A stretch of DNA of 64,000 bases, taken from assembly GCA_951802195.1 (NCBI GenBank), contig OX637629.1:682001-746000 (forward strand), written 5' to 3'. The notes below the pieces were generated by a model. The model made no database searches, was not told the origin of the DNA, and worked only from the letters and a program-made list of their open reading frames with translations. This document shows, piece by piece, positions 1 through 13,505 of the stretch. Position 1 is the first letter of the stretch. Each line of letters begins with the position of its first letter. Both the position numbers and the translations under genes were made by a program. Source of the stretch: Tausonia pullulans. Its lineage: Eukaryota > Basidiomycota > Tremellomycetes > Cystofilobasidiales > Mrakiaceae.

Positions 1-1306
<1,306 letters not shown>

Positions 1307-1901
1307 GAGGGGAAGGAAAGGAAGGAGGTTGGCTCAGCGAGCGACCGCTCGCGAGGAGCGTTGTGTGCCGATCTCCCACGAGCTGCCGGCTCGCTCGATC
1401 GCTCGCTCGCCCGTCCTCATCTGGCCCTATCTCGTTGGTGTTTGTCACCCTATCGATTGGGTGACGGAAAGGCCATGCGGTACCAAGACCAAGGCACACG
1501 CTTGACTCTGAGACTGTAGATGACGCATGGTCGATTCGTTCGGGTCCGGTGGTCGACGAACGCCACCGAACGATGGACCATCAGGAGGCGTTGTGCGTGC
1601 TACCAGACTTTAACTTCTATAAATGGATAATAAATGGCCTCTCGGTGGATTCAAAAAAAGAATCCCTTGAGGCTGGATGAAGGAGGTTGGTTCGCCAGCC
1701 GAATGGGCTGGCTGGGCTCGCCGGTTTGACCAACTCTCGTCGCGAGTGGACTCGAGGGAGCCCTGTGCTCTGATTCCCTAAGGGTGCTGGCAAGGCGGGT
1801 CTGCGAAACATCAGAGAAAAAGAAATGAAGGACACAAGTCAGACTTCTTTAGCATAGGGATTGATGAGATTACGACGACGTACCTCTTCGCGCTCTACAT
1901 A
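1307..1901. other. Convergent intergenic region, no gene seen
   Basis: About 600 bp between the 3' ends of SUA5 (+) and the unknown minus-strand gene. It holds short CGCTCGAT-type direct repeats near 1390-1412 and A/T-rich stretches near 1610-1670 and 1810-1840 that could serve 3'-end formation. No coding frame with acceptable splice signals, and no tRNA A/B boxes, were found. Confidence 0.5.
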
Positions 1902-4900
1902 TCATCGCCAGCCCTCCCTCTCCGGCTCCTTCTCCTCCCACCAGTCATCATCCTCTTCCTCCGACCTCCCCCCCAAGGCGACCCTCCTTCTCTCTAACTC
2001 TCTCGCTTGCACCAGGAACCCTTCCACGATCGCTTCCGCCGCCCGGTCCTCTCGCCATCGGAAGCCAAAGAGGAACGCCTTGTACATAGGGATGACGAAC
2101 CGAGCATGTGAGGGTGGTGAGTCACGGTCGGAGGAGAACGTGAGGATCTCAAGTGAGGATGGGGAGCCTGCGACGGCGACGACGAGCTGCTCCTGCTCTC
2201 CCACCTCCGGGGCGTTGAGAGCATGGGCGTCGTCGTCCGAAGGGGAAGAGAGCAAAGACCTGGGCGTTACTGCTGGTGAGGGTCGCCGGGAAGGAAACCT
2301 CGAGTCCGGGAGGACCTTGACCCGAATGAGCTGTTCCCTGACGATCGCCTCCCGTCGGGGAGCAGGCCGACCGAAGAGGCGGGAGAGGATCTGCGTTGGT
2401 CCCTGCTGGGGCACGGATGTTGTCGTGTCGGGGAGAGGGAAGAGGGCCGTCGAGCTGACGCCAGGGAGGCGGGCATTGACGACAAGCGCTTGGAAGAGGG
2501 CTCGGTAGTCGGCGAGGTTGTAGATTTGGCGCAGGGGCGCTACGCTGTGGACGATAGTGAGGAGGGTCGTGCTGGGGAAAAGGAGAGATCAAGCTGAGTC
2601 AATGATTTCGGTGTCTAGAGAGAGATAGAGAAGCCTCGCTCACCGATCCGGCTTGAAATTTGGCTCGTTGTCCACTAGCTCCCATACGGCGCCTAACAGC
2701 CTCCTCAACTTGTCCACTCCTCCCATCCTTCTCGACATGCCCGAGATCTTGATCCGCCAGTTCCAGACTCTCATATCCGGCTCGTGTCCAAACAATCGCA
2801 TCCAGTCGACGACCTCGAGTGCCTGGATCGCAGAGCTCTCGCGAGCGAGCGATCTGAGGAGCATCCCAAACGTCCACGTCCGGAAGAGATGCCCCGTCTC
2901 CAGCACGTACGCAAACGCCGAGTGAACGCCGGCTTGAGCCCGCAACCCTGCAGCGATGACGTCTTCATTCGAAGGTTCGCCGCCGATAAAGACATCCCGA
3001 TCGTGCTTGTTTTGCGCGGGCGCGTACAACTGAGCTTCGATGGTGAAGACGTTGGGGCGGTGTGTTGGGTGTTCGGCGAGGAGCCTGTGGATTTTGGAGG
3101 TGAAAACGTCGGCTTCGTCCCGGAGGCTGAAGGCTCGGTTAGCTTCGCGAATGAGGTTGTTGTGCAGTCGGAGGGACCTTTGATGCGTTGGCAGACGGGT
3201 GAAGACGACAAGGGCGAGATCGAAGGCTGGGCCTGTTCGAACGCGGCAGAGACCCAGCAGGAGCCGGTCAATGGCCTTTAGCGATGTGGCTGGCAAGGCC
3301 GACGTGCCTGTGCAGGTCTTAAGGAAGAACTCGGCAGCCTCCATCGGTACCATGTTTTCGACGAGAAATATCGCCAATCGATCCCGGAGGTAGACCGGCA
3401 AGCTATTGAGAGCTCCGTCATCAAGGCGCAGACAGCTGTTCGCGAGGTCCCGTGCGGCCCGGCGCGAGTCGGTAATGGATGCCTTGGAGGCGTTAAAGTG
3501 GTTAATAATGCGAAGGAGAAGGAGATGGAGGTGCCGTGGTCGGAGACGGGGGTCGGCGAGGAGACCGCTTGCGAGTGCAGCAGACGGAGATACGAGAGTG
3601 AAACGGGCAAGGGAGGAGGAAAGAATAGGGATAGTGGGGAGAGAGACGATCCGGATGGCAACGTCGAGTGCGCGCTGAGAGGAGATGGAGGCGTGTTGGA
3701 CGATTTTTGAAGCCAGAAGCGAAAGAGCTTCGGTGTCCTGCGGCGTGATTGATGTCCTCTCCTCGGCGGAGGCAGCCAGGAGCTCGAGGAGGCGGCCGAG
3801 AGCCCAAGTATCCTTGAGACGACCGCATTGGCCAATGAGCTCGTCGTAGACACCCAGGAGATCGCTCCGGACGATCTGGGCCGGCGATCGTTGGGAGGCG
3901 ACAGAGAGAAACCGCTCGCAGGTCCGATGCAGGGCGGCCGTCGTACCCTTCGAGAGGAGGATTCGCAGGCCAGGCGCGTACGCCCCGGGATCAACATCAT
4001 CTAGCAGGTCGTCGAGCTTGATGTGAGAGGAGGAGTCAAGAGCTGGGACTGCCAGAACAGCTGCGTCAGACTGTGGGCCGGCGCGTCGGGACGACGACCG
4101 AGAACTCACCGGACCGCCCACGTTCCATCCTCGCCCACGCTCGCCAACGCTCGTCCCGTGGGAGTCTATCCCCCGGCCGGTCTCCCAGGAGAGCGAGGAC
4201 CACCTGAGCGTGCTCGGCTGCGAGTTCGGGCTTGCGAATGGGAGACGGTCGACGGGTGAACCGCGTTCCGACGAGCTCAACGAGAGCTGAGAGAGTGGTT
4301 GAGGAGATGCCAAAGTCGGTCAAGGGCCGATGGGGGGAGTTGATGAGATCAGCAATGACCATCCTGAAGGTTGAGGGTTGGAGATCAGGGAAGGTGTCGG
4401 TCTTGATGCGGTCAGAGAGGATGCGCCAGAGCTTGGGCGAGATGGAGGAGGACGGCGTGGAAGATGATGAGACTAGAGAGATGCTGCTGAGGGACGAGTG
4501 ACGTTGGAATGGGGAAGAAGAACGATGCGAGGGTTGAGGGCGAGGCGAAGGAGGAAGAGAAAGCGAAGAAGGGCGTGAGGGAGGAAGACAAGAAGGAGAC
4601 AGCTCGAGCGGAAGGCGGGCCGGTACTGGGGGAGGCGGCAAAGGAGGAGGCTCTGGCCGAGGAGGCGCCGCAACGGGACGAGGCTCAGCGTTAATCCTCG
4701 CAAGGTCGTCCTTTCGAGATATTGCTGGTGGTGGAACGGCCACCGAGTCTGATCGAGGGAACGAGAGCTCGGGAGGGTAGAGGAACGCTTGCGTCTCGGG
4801 GCGACAGGACCGGCGGCGAGCGCCAGCAGGCCTTGGACTCAGCTCCTGCTGCTCCTTCTCGGAGGGTACCGCCCGCCTCTTGCCCGCCGCCCGCGGGGAG

Positions 4901-5112
4901 GAGCCGGCGAGGTCAATGAGCCGTCTGGGCGGCTTGAAGAAGGGTAGCCCCAGTTCGCAAGAGGGGCCGGCCGAGGGCGAGTGGGCAAGCGAGACGCTCG
5001 CGAACCGGGCGAGAAGGGCGTGCCCGTCGGCGTGCTGAGGCCGGTCGAGGGCGCCGCCAGAGGGGACAGGAAGGAGCCTCGGGCGAGGAAGGGAGGGGAT
5101 GCGGCGACCCAT
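1902..5112 (-). CDS. Large protein of unknown function, possibly helical-repeat (PPR-like)
   Basis: Not recognised. Three exons on the minus strand keep phase: 5112..4110, 4048..2644 and 2571..1902 (introns of 61 and 72 bp, GTGAGT/CAG and GTGAGC/CAG), giving about 1,025 aa. The first ~280 residues are Pro/Ser/Arg-rich and probably disordered. From LWRILSDRIK onward the protein is mostly Leu/Ala-rich amphipathic helices. Parts such as TFGMLLRSLARESSAIQALE are reminiscent of pentatricopeptide or TPR-like solenoids, but I could not define a repeat register. The C-terminus is acidic and Trp-rich (EEEDDDWWEEKEPEREGW). The start is uncertain: the ATG at 5112 is the first in frame, but an upstream exon is possible. 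A mitochondrial RNA-related role would be a guess. Confidence 0.6.
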
Positions 5113-5920
5113 CCCATATCGAGAGCGGCTTGGGGTCGGGAGAGTCGAGGGGGGAGGGGACGCCGGGCAAACGAGACGGGGCGATGGTGGTTGGTCCAAG
5201 AGAGAGCCCAAAGAGCAGCTGGCGCGACACGTCGGACCGAACCCGGCCTCCGCACGACCCCGTCCCGCCCATGAGACCCCGAATTCAAAAACGAGCGTCA
5301 GACGCACCAGGAACTCGCTGGCAGGCAAGAAATGGTACAGCTGGTTTCACTTGCTTGTACATAGTTCGTCGAGTGAGATCCGTCAGGCGGTGGCTGCTTT
5401 GCTTTCCCCTGCTTGCGCGCGCTTGTCGCGTCGAACTTCTTTCGAGTCGGCCTCTTTCGACGATCCCCATCTCGACCCTACCTACCGTAAGTCTCGTCAT
5501 TCTTGTTCAGTTTGCAAGATCTTGGATTTCTTAAGTTTGGACTCATCGATCTCGACAGTGCTTGTTGATCCATCGCCGCTTGGATCTGTCAGACTGGAAA
5601 GAGAAGCTCGCTCAAAGGGTGCCAGAGATATAGACATGTGATCAAAGGTGACCCACCTTTGATAAGGCTGGATTAGCTTATAGAATGAAGAGGTGGCTTA
5701 AGAGAGGGTCAAGTAAAGGACGAAGGAGCCGAGACGAGGGACAGGCTTAACGGAGAAGAGCGAGAGTCGCGACATAATCGGAGAATCAGAGTGAGGGGAC
5801 AGGCAAGATCTAGAGGAACAGAGGAAGAGAAGGTGACGAGAAAGGGAGAGATGAGGAAAGAGAAAAAAGGAGAGAGAAAAAAAGGCATGGGTAGGGAGAA
5901 ATTCAAGTCCTGAAGAATAA
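5113..5920. other. Intergenic: promoter of the 5112 gene and 3' region of the zinc-knuckle gene
   Basis: About 800 bp. The part next to 5112 is the presumed 5' leader and promoter of the minus-strand unknown gene. The part next to 5921 is the 3' untranslated region of the zinc-knuckle gene and is strikingly purine-rich on the + strand (5810-5890, GA/GGAGA runs), so its sense RNA would be CU-rich. No convincing gene here. Confidence 0.4.
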
Positions 5921-8900
5921 TCAGCCAGACGCCATCCTGCCGCTGCTCGAGCTGACCCGCCTTCCACGCGAGTACGCCATGGCGAGCATGAGTCCAACGC
6001 GGCCGCATCCGGGCGATGTGCAAGGGATAGAGCCGACGGGAGTGCCAGAGATATTATTGTCGTTTGAAGAGGAAAAGGAAGACTTTCTCTCGTGGACCGC
6101 CTGCTTAAACTGGCGGTGTTTGTCGGCCAGTGATGTCTGCTGAAGATAGGGTGAAATGAGAGAGATAATGAGAGTCAGCCGCCGTGCATCGCGCTGTCTG
6201 TCGGCCTGACAAGGGTCGATCACCTTGCTAGCGGCCGATCCATAAGCTCGCTCTGCGAGAAGCAATGATAAGGTCAGCAAGCGAGCGCTATAGAGATCAT
6301 AGGCTGGACTCACCATGGAACAGCCCAAGAGCGTTCGCTGGCATCGCAGAGCCGGCAGAAACCCTACGCCTCATTATCTGCGACTTCATGGCCTGTTCTC
6401 GGAGCTGAGCCGTCGTCAGTGGAGCTGATTGCTTGCCGGAGGGAAGCACGCCCAAGGCCAGCGTCGTCGAGTTTTGCTGGGGGTGGCGCTGCTGAGAAGG
6501 GTGCTGGGAACTCGAGGGGTACTGAGACGAGCTGGGACCAGGGAAGAACTTGTTGATGAACGGGCTCCCATTTTCCGGCGCCAAGAGGGAGATGCTCTGA
6601 CGAGCTGTACTACCAGGCGGGGCGACAGAGGTTGGGCGCCACGCTTCCCCTCCCTGCACCGGCAATGGATGGAAGCCGGGGCCAAAACTGCAGCAAAAAC
6701 CAGTCCACAGTTGACCGGGTCCGCACATCGGGTAGCTGGATGGCTGGACGTAAGGGTGGGAGAAAGGGAAGGGAGAAGTGGAGGGGTGGGTAAGGGGCGC
6801 GCCGCTGTACCACCCGGGGGGAAGCTTGTCCATAGGAGCGGGCACGGATGAGTTGATCGAGATATGTCCAGCAGCGGCGGCGATCTGCGTCTTGTTGGCG
6901 GCAGGTGGCACTGCAGGGATGACGACCTCATGGGGTCGAAGGCGGAGCTGCGGAGTCTCGTCGACGTCAATATCCATCGCAGGGGTGGTGGGCTCGTTCT
7001 TGGTTGACTCTCCTTTAGGCACAGCCCTCTCCACCGGCCGCCTCTTCATCACCGTGGCCACCTGTCCCACCATCGCGAGACGCGGCCGCTTGGACGCAGG
7101 TGGGGCCATCTCCTCAAAAGCACTCCAGTCGCCGCCGAGCGCCGGACGCGAGCCAGCGCGCACCCCCGAGACAAAGAGCAGGCCTCGGATTCCGTTCTCG
7201 TCCGGGAGGAGTGGCTTCCACCCCGCACAGGCTGAAGTGTCGCGCGGGAACTCACGGGAGTCATAGTCAGGTGTGGACTCCCGCGAGCCGGGGGGCGTGT
7301 CGTCGATTTTAGAGCGGACAGGTTGCACGCGGTGGGAGCGGCGGTAGATCTCCAGGCTCAGGAGTTCGTGGCAGCCGGGTGTGAACTTGGGTGCCTGGTC
7401 GACGGGCGCCGGTTGCTGGTCGTCCTTCTGGTCGTCCTGGGGCAGCTCGATCAAGATAGGGGCGGGGGCGTGGCACTCTGAAGGTGAGGCCGAGCTCGAG
7501 TGACGACTTTTGTCCGAGGGAATTGCAATGGAAAGAGAGGCGCTGTTCGCGATGGAGGTGGTAGCTGTGATATCCGAATCTCGGGCTTCATCGCTGAAGA
7601 GAGACGAAGCGGGAGGGCTGCAGAACTGATTCAAAGTGGTAATCCAGGAGTCGACCCTCTTGCGGAAATCAGGGATGACAGATGCCCCCGGCTCAAGGGG
7701 GACGGACTCCTCACGCCCGGCCCCGATAGATCCTCGTGTAGCCTCATTGCTTAAGGGGATATCGTTCTGACAGATGCTGAGCTCCTCCCACGAGCTCGAG
7801 AAAGAAGGTTTCTCAGCGGCGACGTCGGCTGAGACGACAATGCTTTTGGTAGATGATGGGGAGCGAGTCGAGCTGCTAGGGGTGACGGTCTTGTGTGCCA
7901 AATCGACAAAAGATTCGGCCTGCGTGGTCGGCTGGAGATGGTTGATGAGGCAGCCGGTTGTAACAGGGCTCTCCGGCTGAGCCATCGTCTCGGTATCAAC
8001 GAGGAGGGGCGGGGTGATCCAACTGCAGGGTGAGGGGATGACTTAGTCAGCACTGGAGGAGCCGCAAGTTGGCAGCAGCATTTTGAGAGAAGTTTACCGA
8101 GTGGAAGAAGAGCTCCAACGGGACTCGCCTCGGGGTTCGTCGAAGAGAGACTGGTAGCGAGGAGGGCTGGACGTATGCTGGTGCGAGTCCCAGCTGGTTC
8201 CTGAACGAGAGACGAGGCCAGCTCAACGATATGTCTGACAAGAGCCCAGAGAACAACTTACGCTCTCGAGCCAAGCTCAATGGGTCCCTATTGTCGGAGA
8301 CTGGATGTATGCGCCCGTTAGCAGAGCCAGCATTTAAGCCAGCCCTCTTGCCCAAGGAGGTCAAGGAGAACTCACGCCAGCGGTCGGCGAACTTGTCCCC
8401 CAATCTGCTATGAGAGCTTTTGGGCACGTTGTCCCTGTCCAAGAACTGGCGAGTCCACCGAGGCCAGCTATGGTTGCGGCGGTCGCGGTAGTCGTCGTGA
8501 ATACTGGTGGTGCGCCGGCGGGCTGGAGTGGAGGGCGGGATAGATTAAGATCAGAACATAGATGGCGAGAGCCAGGGACAGTCTCTGTCACTTCTCACCA
8601 GAACTTTCACGGTCTTCCGCGTAAGAGTAGCGGCCATCTGCGAAGGCGAGAAAAATGAGTGTTCCAGTCTTGCCACGAGAGCAAGAAGACACGAACAAGG
8701 CTTCTTCTCGGAAAAGTACTTCCTGTGAGGCGGCTTTACGCCTGATGACCGGATACGTCGGCCTTAGCTCTGGGCCAGCGCAAAGGAGGGTGTTCGAGTT
8801 GGTATTCGCTCACGCTCGAGGTAGTTCTTGGACATGATGACCTTTTCGATCTGGCGGTGTGTACGGTCTGAGAACCGGGGAGATTGATGAAGCGGGTCGG

Positions 8901-9684
8901 ATGCAGGATCTGACGTGTAGATCGACAACTAACCCGCCTCGATGACGTCCTCCTCACGATGGCCGCTGGTTGAGACTGAGGATACGAAAGCTGGAAGGAA
9001 GGCGAGTATGAGAGGAAAAGAGAGTCAGCTTTGGCTGAGCTGTAAAAGGTGAGCAGGATAAGATGAAGAAGGAGACAGACCAAAGTACCACTTCCTCGTC
9101 TCAATCTTGCGGTCTCGGCCGTCGAGCTCGAGGCACATGCGGATATAGTGGCCCGCCTTGTTGCACCCATAGCAGATGTAGTCGCGGGGAGGGAGAGAGA
9201 AGCAGATGCTGTCTGGATGCTGATATGGAACAATGGAAAGGGAAGGGCATGTATTCGGTCAGCTGGCCGCCGCTGGCCCGGCGATCATAAAAGGGAATCG
9301 CTGAAAGGGAACTCACCCAACGCTCGCCCTGGAGAGTTCGATAAGGTTCATGTCATTTGAAGGCGAAGGAGAGAGAGTCTTTCAGTCTGGTGTTCAATCC
9401 TTCTGCCCGATCCTCGCTGGTTGAGACAGACATAATCACTCACGCAAATGGAGCAGGGATCCCATCTGGAGCGTTGGCGAGCGGTATTGCAGCTTGAGCT
9501 ATGTGTCCTATGAAATTCGCTGGTGAGCGGAAGAAAAAGAGAGAGGAAAATGTGAGAAAGAGATTGAGCATTAAAAGATTGAGCAGTATGGGGCGGGAGA
9601 GAGAGGGACAACGGAGGAGACGGGGCAGCGAGTGGTGAGCGAGGGAGGAACTAGGGAAAAGGGGAGGGCTTACTCAGTGGACAT
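5921..9684 (-). CDS. Double CCHC zinc-knuckle protein with long disordered tail
   Basis: Twelve exons, all phase-consistent: 9684..9674, 9519..9444, 9328..9317, 9219..9081, 8990..8934, 8867..8814, 8637..8599, 8522..8376, 8300..8262, 8200..8098, 8022..6314, 6252..5921; about 905 aa. Two adjacent CX2CX4HX4C zinc knuckles lie near residues 28-64: CSICGERWHPDSIC and CYGCNKAGHYIRMC, a fold that usually binds single-stranded RNA. The middle of the first knuckle (GERW) is encoded entirely by a 12-nt exon. After the fingers comes an Arg/Ser/Asp-rich stretch (DDYRDRRNHSW), then ~700 mostly disordered residues. The combination suggests an RNA-processing factor, but I cannot name an orthologue. The exon models rest on phase, splice sites and finger spacing. 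Confidence 0.75.
9317..9328 (-). other. 12-nt microexon coding GERW of the first zinc knuckle
   Basis: Sense sequence GGCGAGCGTTGG, preceded by CTCTCCAG and followed by GTGAGT. Flanking introns are 9329..9443 and 9220..9316. Both junctions are phase 0. Inclusion gives C-x2-C-GERW-H-x4-C, the exact zinc-knuckle spacing; skipping would remove the four residues between the second Cys and the His. Confidence 0.75.
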
Positions 9685-10169
9685 GGTGAGTGGTCCGCTG
9701 GATGGAAGGAAAGAAGAGGGAGGCAAGAATATGGGGGTTAGAGGGAGGGCTGAGGAGGCTGGTCGTTGCCCAAGAGGCTGGCCCTTGCTGGCACAAACCC
9801 CTGTCTGTGTCATGGCCACCCAGATTCACGCTTGTTAGCGCTTGATCTCGCGCACTGCGCAATCAAACGCAGGCGAACTCCATGTTTTCATCTCCCTTTG
9901 ACGTCTCCTCGCGTCTTTCCTTTGTCATCCTTTCACCGTCAAAGGGACCTGATTGACTTTCCACGCAGCAAAGTGATGCAGATCCATGGATGTACACATC
10001 TGCAAAGCAACAATTCGCTCTTACTTACCCCGACACTCATATGGGCGCGCGGCAGCCACGCTCTTTCAAAATCCTCTTGAACACGATGTTGGATCTTCGA
10101 CTTTGTCCTGGACTCCTCATTATCTGTGTATCTGCTTGAAACCCATAATCATCCAGGTCTTCTCCTCCT
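9685..10169. other. Intergenic between GRC3 3' end and zinc-knuckle gene start
   Basis: About 485 bp serving as promoter of the minus-strand zinc-knuckle gene (ATG at 9684) and 3' region of GRC3. No further gene recognised. Confidence 0.4.
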
Positions 10170-13036
10170 TCAGCCCCCTCCTCGCCGACCGACGTTCCGC
10201 CGCACCCGCCTCCTGCCACCACCAACGACGCCACCCTCGCCCTCCTTCCCCCAAACAAGATACGGCAGCTGCTCGTCTCTATCCTCCACAGAGCCGGTAC
10301 CGGCAGAAGTAGCAGCCCAATCGATCATCCCAATCACAGGAAGCTCCGTCTCGCCTCGAATAAGCGTGCGCACCCGGGCGAGCATCGACGGCGGGAGTGG
10401 TGTGAGGATCTGCATCGTCCTAAGGGATGATGAGGGGGAGGCGACCGAGCGGACGACGGCGAACCCGAGGAGCTCGGACGAGGCGAGCGCTGGCGGAGGG
10501 GCACCCTGAACATATGGGAGATTGTCGTTGGGCTTGAACGGGGACGGGAGCGGGGCGTCCGAGGCAAGGAGACCGACGAGAGCCCCGTTGAGAACGAGAG
10601 GGAGTTCCGAAGCGTCGATCTCTTCCGCTCCGGGGCCGAGGAGATGGACAGCGGCGATTGCGCGGGACCAGTCGAGGGTGTAGGGCCGCTGGGAAACGAG
10701 TGGGAGGGAGAAGTCCCAGCGCGTTGCGAGGGGAGAAGCGCCGACCTCAACGGGGGCGCTAGCTTCCAGCGATGACTTTGAAGATGGGAAGCGAGCGTGG
10801 AGGTACGAGAAGAGAGAGAGCTGGCGAAGGTCCGTCGCCGTGAAGCGAGAGGAGAGCACGGTGTCGACGATGGGCTCGAGCTGGAAGCGTTTCGCCGGGC
10901 TTGGCGCCGCCGGAGAAAGCTCCTCGGGGTCCTCGTCTGAGCGGAGCAAGCCCCAACCACCCTCGGCGGGGATGCGGCCCTCCCAGACGTCAACCCCCGC
11001 GCCGCCACCGAGGACGTCAAACTCGGCCTCCCAGTTGATCTCGGCCATGGCCTCGATCCGTCGGAGGAGGTCCATCCCGAGTCCCTTGACCCAGCCCTGG
11101 GTGTTGATGACCAAGGGAACTACCGACGTACTGCGGCCGTCATCCGTGGTGGCCGGGTTTGGCGGGTACTGGACCCGAAGGCGGTAGGTCTCGAGAAGGT
11201 CGGCGATGATCGCTAGGTAGAAAGAAGGGTCTTGCCGGGGTGTCGGCGCGCCGTAGTAATGAGCACGAAACGGGATGGCAGGGTGGGTAAAGGGCGGACC
11301 TGAGAGAGGTAGGCATCGAATCAGCTCGGCATCGTTGGCGACAACATCGATGAGTTACGTATGAACATACCGAGCAGCGGCTGCTCGATGATGACGAGGC
11401 TGACGCTTCCCTCCGGCCCAAACTCGTTCTGACCCAAGTCACACTCGAGGAAGGCAACTGAGTGATACCGTCCGAGAAGCGTATTGACGAGGGAGCGCGA
11501 GAAACCCGACTTGCCGGAACGTTTCGGGCCCTTGACAAGAGCTGTCAACGGATCATGGGCATCCACCTCCTCCTCGTCATCATCCTCGTCATTCGAGGAA
11601 TCGTCCACAGAAGGAGCAGTCTTTAGACAGGGCAGGGAGGCGAGCGCTGCCGCCCAGGAGGGCGGCACGATGTGGGGTCGATGGGACGACTGTGAGAGAA
11701 TCTGAGCAAAGAGGATTGCGAGTCAGATGGTGGGAATTTCATCCCTCTATAAGCGTCACTCACCGGGTGAAAGCCTCGGACGCCCCAGCCAGCCTCATCT
11801 CCCTTCCAAACGTTGTCGAAGCCGCCAACGGCCTTGCCCATGCGGTCGAGGCCGCAGTCCAACTCTCGGACAAGGAAGCTCACGGACGAAGTTTCCAAGT
11901 CGAGGCTGAGGGATTTGACCAAGGGGGAGATTGTCGATGCATGGGAGCCTTCAAAGGTGGAGGAAGGAGTGATGACCGGGAGGGGATGGCAAGTTGGAGC
12001 GTAGACCGGGTAGGCCAGCGGGGACGAGGCTGGCCGCAAAATAGCAGAAAGGAGCGAGACAGGTGCCGAGAGAGGGTAAAGACGGCAGAGGCCGGAAAAT
12101 ATGAGGTTCTGCAGCGATGAGGGAAAGGCGTCAGCATTGAAACGCAGCAGAGCAAAGGTACAGTCGGAACGCACCTCGTCCTCCGAAAGGGACACGATGG
12201 CGCCACCCTCGCCGTCACCAACGTCGTTGAAGGCCTTGCGCAAGTCCTCAGTGGAGAGGAGGATTACATTCTCGCCGAGTCGGGGCAGAAAGGAAGAGAC
12301 GGCGCCTATTGGGATCGTCGTAACGCTGAAGGAGACAAAGATGCTGTCAGCCAAAGTCGCGGTGGCGCCTATCAACCGCTATAACATACCGCTTCTCTTC
12401 CCGCCGGCGGGCTCCACGACCCGGCGTTCCAGACCCAGATGCAATCTCTAGACGAGGAGGGCTTCGCAGCCTCTGAGCTGAATGCGAGGGAGGCACCCAC
12501 CGCTCGCCCGAATCCGACCGCTCCTCTGGTTCCTCCTCGCTCTCTGGCTGGAACTGCTCAAAGCCCGACGCGCCGAACATCGAAGATGGACCACTCGGGC
12601 TCCAGCCTCGCTCGGTCCGCTCAAAGACGGGCTGCTTGGATTTGGTTTGCATTTGCGGCAGGCCCTCATCCCAATACCGGGTCGTGCGTCCCTTGCCCTG
12701 GTCGCGCTGGGATGCGTCCGGCTGAATCTCAAGTGACGCCATGGCAAGCTCGTCCTCCTCTGAGGAAGGCTCGCCCGAGCCGGCCGATGAAGCAGAGGAG
12801 GACTCGGAGGCCGCTGGCGAAGGCGCGGCTTCAACGACAAAAGGGGGAGGCGAGCGGGGTGCCGGCGTGACGGATGCTGAGGCGGCTAGAGCGGCCCTCC
12901 GAGCAGCGAGCGCGCTCAAAGGAGCGCTGGGTTTAGGAGCAGCAGCTGGGGAGGGACCAGGGGAGGAGGCGGCTGTAGAGGGCCCTGTCGAGCTACCTCC
13001 GTTGGTCTTGCGCTTCTTGGCAGCTGGGCCTGGCAT
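10170..13036 (-). CDS. GRC3: Polynucleotide 5'-hydroxyl kinase GRC3 (NOL9/Clp1 family)
   Basis: Five exons: 13036..12390, 12325..12175, 12108..11764, 11701..11371, 11299..10170; about 867 aa. It starts MPGPAAKKRKTNGGS, a probable nuclear localisation signal, with a disordered Ser/Pro/Glu-rich N-terminus of ~200 residues. A Walker A P-loop, GPKRSGKS, lies near residue 440, followed by FLECDLGQNEFGPEG and HYYGAPTPRQDPSFY, then VINTQGWVKGLGMDLL. These are the diagnostic blocks of the Grc3/Nol9 kinase, which phosphorylates the 5'-OH left by Las1 when ITS2 of pre-rRNA is cut and also acts in rDNA transcription termination. The acidic insert just before the P-loop (DEDDDEEEVD) is unusual. Strong family call. 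Confidence 0.92.
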
Positions 13037-13505
13037 TTAAACAGGCAGGGAGGTGAAGTCTGCTACTCTCAGCGGCAAGAGAACGTCGCTCAGGTCAGCA
13101 CATGCACCTTGCGGGATACATCGAGGGCGAATGCAAACAGGCACACCTAACGAAGCAGGCAATTTGAAGCGTTGAAGGCCGCGAGTAAGGTTGATGGTTC
13201 GCGGTAGACAAGAAGTGAGGGAGAGAGCCTTAGGAGCAAGACAGCGCACGGCCCGAACATGTCAAGACACTGCCGACTTGCATTCATCTGGTGTCTTTCC
13301 AGGAAGAGGAAATGAGAGCGAGGAACGACCGATAAACATTCGGCCATAAAGGTCAAGATCAATAGAACACTGTCTCTCATGCAGGTACCATCCTTCCATG
13401 TGGGCCATCATCTTCCTTCTCCCGCCCGCTGCATCGATATTGTGAATTCGCTATGATGAAACGAAAAGCACATGAGAGCTGAGCCCAAAAAGGGACTGAA
13501 CTAGA
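13037..13505. other. Intergenic: GRC3 promoter side
   Basis: About 470 bp between the GRC3 start codon and the 3' end of the GH79-like relic. Presumed GRC3 promoter. No coding signal beyond short chance frames. Confidence 0.35.
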
